A DNA stretch of 64,000 nt from Bifidobacterium pullorum subsp. saeculare (GTDB taxonomy: Bacteria > Actinomycetota > Actinomycetes > Actinomycetales > Bifidobacteriaceae), in NCBI RefSeq assembly GCF_016899725.1, contig NZ_JACLYU010000004.1:57215-121214 (forward strand), written 5' to 3'. The position numbers and the translations under genes were made by a program. The stretch's first letter is position 1. Each line of letters starts with the position of its first letter. Below, one piece after another: positions 62,595-64,000 of the stretch. The notes beneath the pieces are model-generated. The model saw only the letters and a list, made by a program, of their open reading frames with translations, was not told where the DNA came from and ran no database searches.

Positions 62595-62668
62595 ACTCGC
62601 TCCTTCTCAGGGACACAATATTTTCAGAATACATCGAGATGGTGCAGGGTGGGGAATGAAATTCAATT

Positions 62669-64000
62669 GGCCTTTCGCTGTTTGGTGTGGGTGTGTCTGT
62701 CAGGTGGTGACGGTGCTGAGGTCGAGTTTGCCGCAGGTCAGGTAGATCATGGTGCTGAAGTAGCCCATGTTCTTGAATCCGCGGGCTCGGGTCTTGACGT
62801 TCTGGATGACGCTGTTGAGTCCTTCGAGGATCGCGTTGGTGTAGGGGTGGTCGAAGTAGGCGAGGATGTCCCGCCAGTGGCGGCGTATCTGGCGGGCGAA
62901 CTCTTTCATGGGTTCGAGTCGGGAGCGCGTCATCCACGAGCACAGACGCTTGAGGGCCGTCTCGGCCTCGGCTCGATCGGCGCTGGTGTCGTAGATGTCC
63001 TGGAGGGTCTCGCGCATCTGACAGGCGCGTCCGGTTTTCAATCGTCGCCGTTGCGGGCTGCGCTTGGTTTCCAATTGCAGGCCGGTCAGGTTCGATTCGT
63101 TCCTCGACCACAGGTACTTGGTCCGCTTGAGCAGCGCGTTGCCGCGGGCCTCCTGTTTGCGGACCTTGTCGACGGCCTCGTTGGCGTGTCTGATCACGTG
63201 GAACTTGTCGATGATTCTCGCCGCGTTGGGCAGCCGCTCGCGGATGCCCTTGGCGAACCCCAGGCTCATGTCGCAGGTAACCAGACGCACCCGGTCGGGA
63301 TCGCCGTTGTGGTCCATGAAATCCCGCGCGAACCGTTTGATCGTGGTCGAGTCCTTGCCCGGGACCACGCAGATTACGTTGCGCTCCACCAGGTCGGCGA
63401 CCACGGTGATGTACCGGTGGCCCTTCCGGCTGGTCTCGTCGATGCCTATGGCCTCCACGCCCGTGTAGTCCTCGTAAAGCCTCGCCTCGTCCACGTAATG
63501 GCGGATGAACCGCCACAGGCGGGTGTCATGTTCGCCGACCTGCTCGGCGATGTCCGCGACCGGCTGGCTTTTGGCCAGCTCCACGACCATCGCCTCGAAC
63601 AGGAGCGTGAACCCGCTTCCCGGCCTCGCCCACGGCACCGGGACCGCGTGCACGCCGTGGGCGGGGCACGTCACGCGCGGCACGCCCGCGTGAATGAACG
63701 CCTTGTACTGGAAGAAGTTCAGATGCCGCCACACGCGCTCCCTCGCGTCATGCACCGGACACGCGGCCTCGCCGCACCCCGGTTCCGGGCAGGGGAACCG
63801 CGAACCCGCCGCGAACCCGATCGCGATATGCAGTTCCCGTCTGCCGTCCTCCTCGTCACGGAACTCCACGCCCGACACCCTCCACGGGTCAGGCAGTTGC
63901 AGGGCGGCGGTGAACAACGACGTGGTATCCATACCCCCAAACTACCCGACCAGCACCACCACCCCCCGACCCACTCACCCACACCAAACAGCGAAAGGCC
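62669..64000 (-). mobile_element. ISL3-family insertion sequence, copy 2
   Basis: This 1332-bp copy has the same terminal repeats and orientation as copy 1. Four base differences from copy 1 were seen by eye. The right end coincides with the last base of the window. The left flank is ATTCAATT. Confidence 0.93.
62700..63932 (-). CDS. ISL3-family transposase (copy 2)
   Basis: This intact 410-aa frame is the same enzyme as that encoded at 49354-50586, with the zinc-finger region, the DDE segments (GIDETSRKG, CDMSLGFAKG, ILEGLNS) and three amino-acid differences. Two intact copies mean transposase can be supplied in cis for movement of either IS or of the whole unit. The left end lies 74 bp upstream of the NERD-ATPase start codon and may affect its promoter. 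Confidence 0.95.
   Translation of the reverse strand: MDTTSLFTAALQLPDPWRVSGVEFRDEEDGRRELHIAIGFAAGSRFPCPEPGCGEAACPVHDARERVWRHLNFFQYKAFIHAGVPRVTCPAHGVHAVPVPWARPGSGFTLLFEAMVVELAKSQPVADIAEQVGEHDTRLWRFIRHYVDEARLYEDYTGVEAIGIDETSRKGHRYITVVADLVERNVICVVPGKDSTTIKRFARDFMDHNGDPDRVRLVTCDMSLGFAKGIRERLPNAARIIDKFHVIRHANEAVDKVRKQEARGNALLKRTKYLWSRNESNLTGLQLETKRSPQRRRLKTGRACQMRETLQDIYDTSADRAEAETALKRLCSWMTRSRLEPMKEFARQIRRHWRDILAYFDHPYTNAILEGLNSVIQNVKTRARGFKNMGYFSTMIYLTCGKLDLSTVTT

Larger units (their letters stand above)
49323..64000. mobile_element. Candidate composite transposon: two direct ISL3 copies and 12-kb cargo
   Basis: Two 1332-bp IS copies in the same orientation flank 12,014 bp of AT-richer DNA carrying ten genes. 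Their near identity suggests recent movement or ongoing gene conversion. Movement of the whole unit is inference. The 8-bp flanks of the left copy (CAAAAAAT left, TTTTTGTA right) do not match each other, which fits a composite unit; the flank beyond 64000 is needed to decide. Confidence 0.55.

Overview
The window is high-GC actinobacterial chromosome with an AT-richer island at its right end. Gene content and order point to Bifidobacterium or a close relative of the Bifidobacteriaceae: coaE-rpsA, folD, carD-ispF, glgB, parE-sigA, PASTA kinase, secA-hpf-rnpB, recX-recA-DUF3046-clgR-cinA-pgsA-ftsK and miaA-miaB. This is an inference from gene content; no 16S or database search was possible.

Positions 1-46500 are housekeeping DNA. 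From the left: the uvrB 5' end, coaE and rpsA (minus); folD; a metal (probably zinc) ABC importer with an internal Zur-like operator; ispF-carD; glgB with a two-component system; a 1565-aa Lhr-type helicase preceded by a leaderless promoter and an SOS-like palindrome; an MFS transporter with a tandem repeat in its central loop; parE, sigA and a DUF4192 gene; a polyprenyl synthase; a PknB-type PASTA kinase; plsC; trpD; secA, hpf and RNase P RNA; recX-recA with a perfect SOS box; DUF3046-clgR-cinA-pgsA-ftsK; a Fic protein with a degenerate motif; miaA-miaB; a small (p)ppGpp synthetase; a BAX inhibitor-1 protein; and an EamA exporter. Many operon-first genes look leaderless, with a TANNNT box 6-8 nt before the start codon.

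Positions 46531-49234 are accessory: a DUF262/RAMA restriction-like protein and a GNAT acetyltransferase. Two ISL3-type insertion sequences follow, each 1332 bp and in the same orientation (49323-50654 and 62669-64000), with only four base differences seen between them. The second ends on the last base of the window.

Between the two IS copies lies a 12-kb island (50655-62668) with clearly lower GC. It has one plus-strand operon of nine genes and one convergent gene. The operon begins with a lidless Hsp70, a J-like/TPR/membrane protein lacking HPD, and a GrpE-like protein, which together form a remodelled DnaK-DnaJ-GrpE triad. Next come a 990-aa FtsK/EccC-like ATPase with one intact and two degenerate modules, a tail-anchored coiled-coil protein, two small helical proteins separated by a perfect 14-bp hairpin, and two unknown proteins. 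The convergent gene encodes a NERD-type nuclease domain joined by a long Ser-rich linker to an ATPase domain that has lost its Walker residues. I know no named system with this set. A membrane-associated, chaperone-powered translocation or anti-element machine is my best guess, and it is the main finding here.
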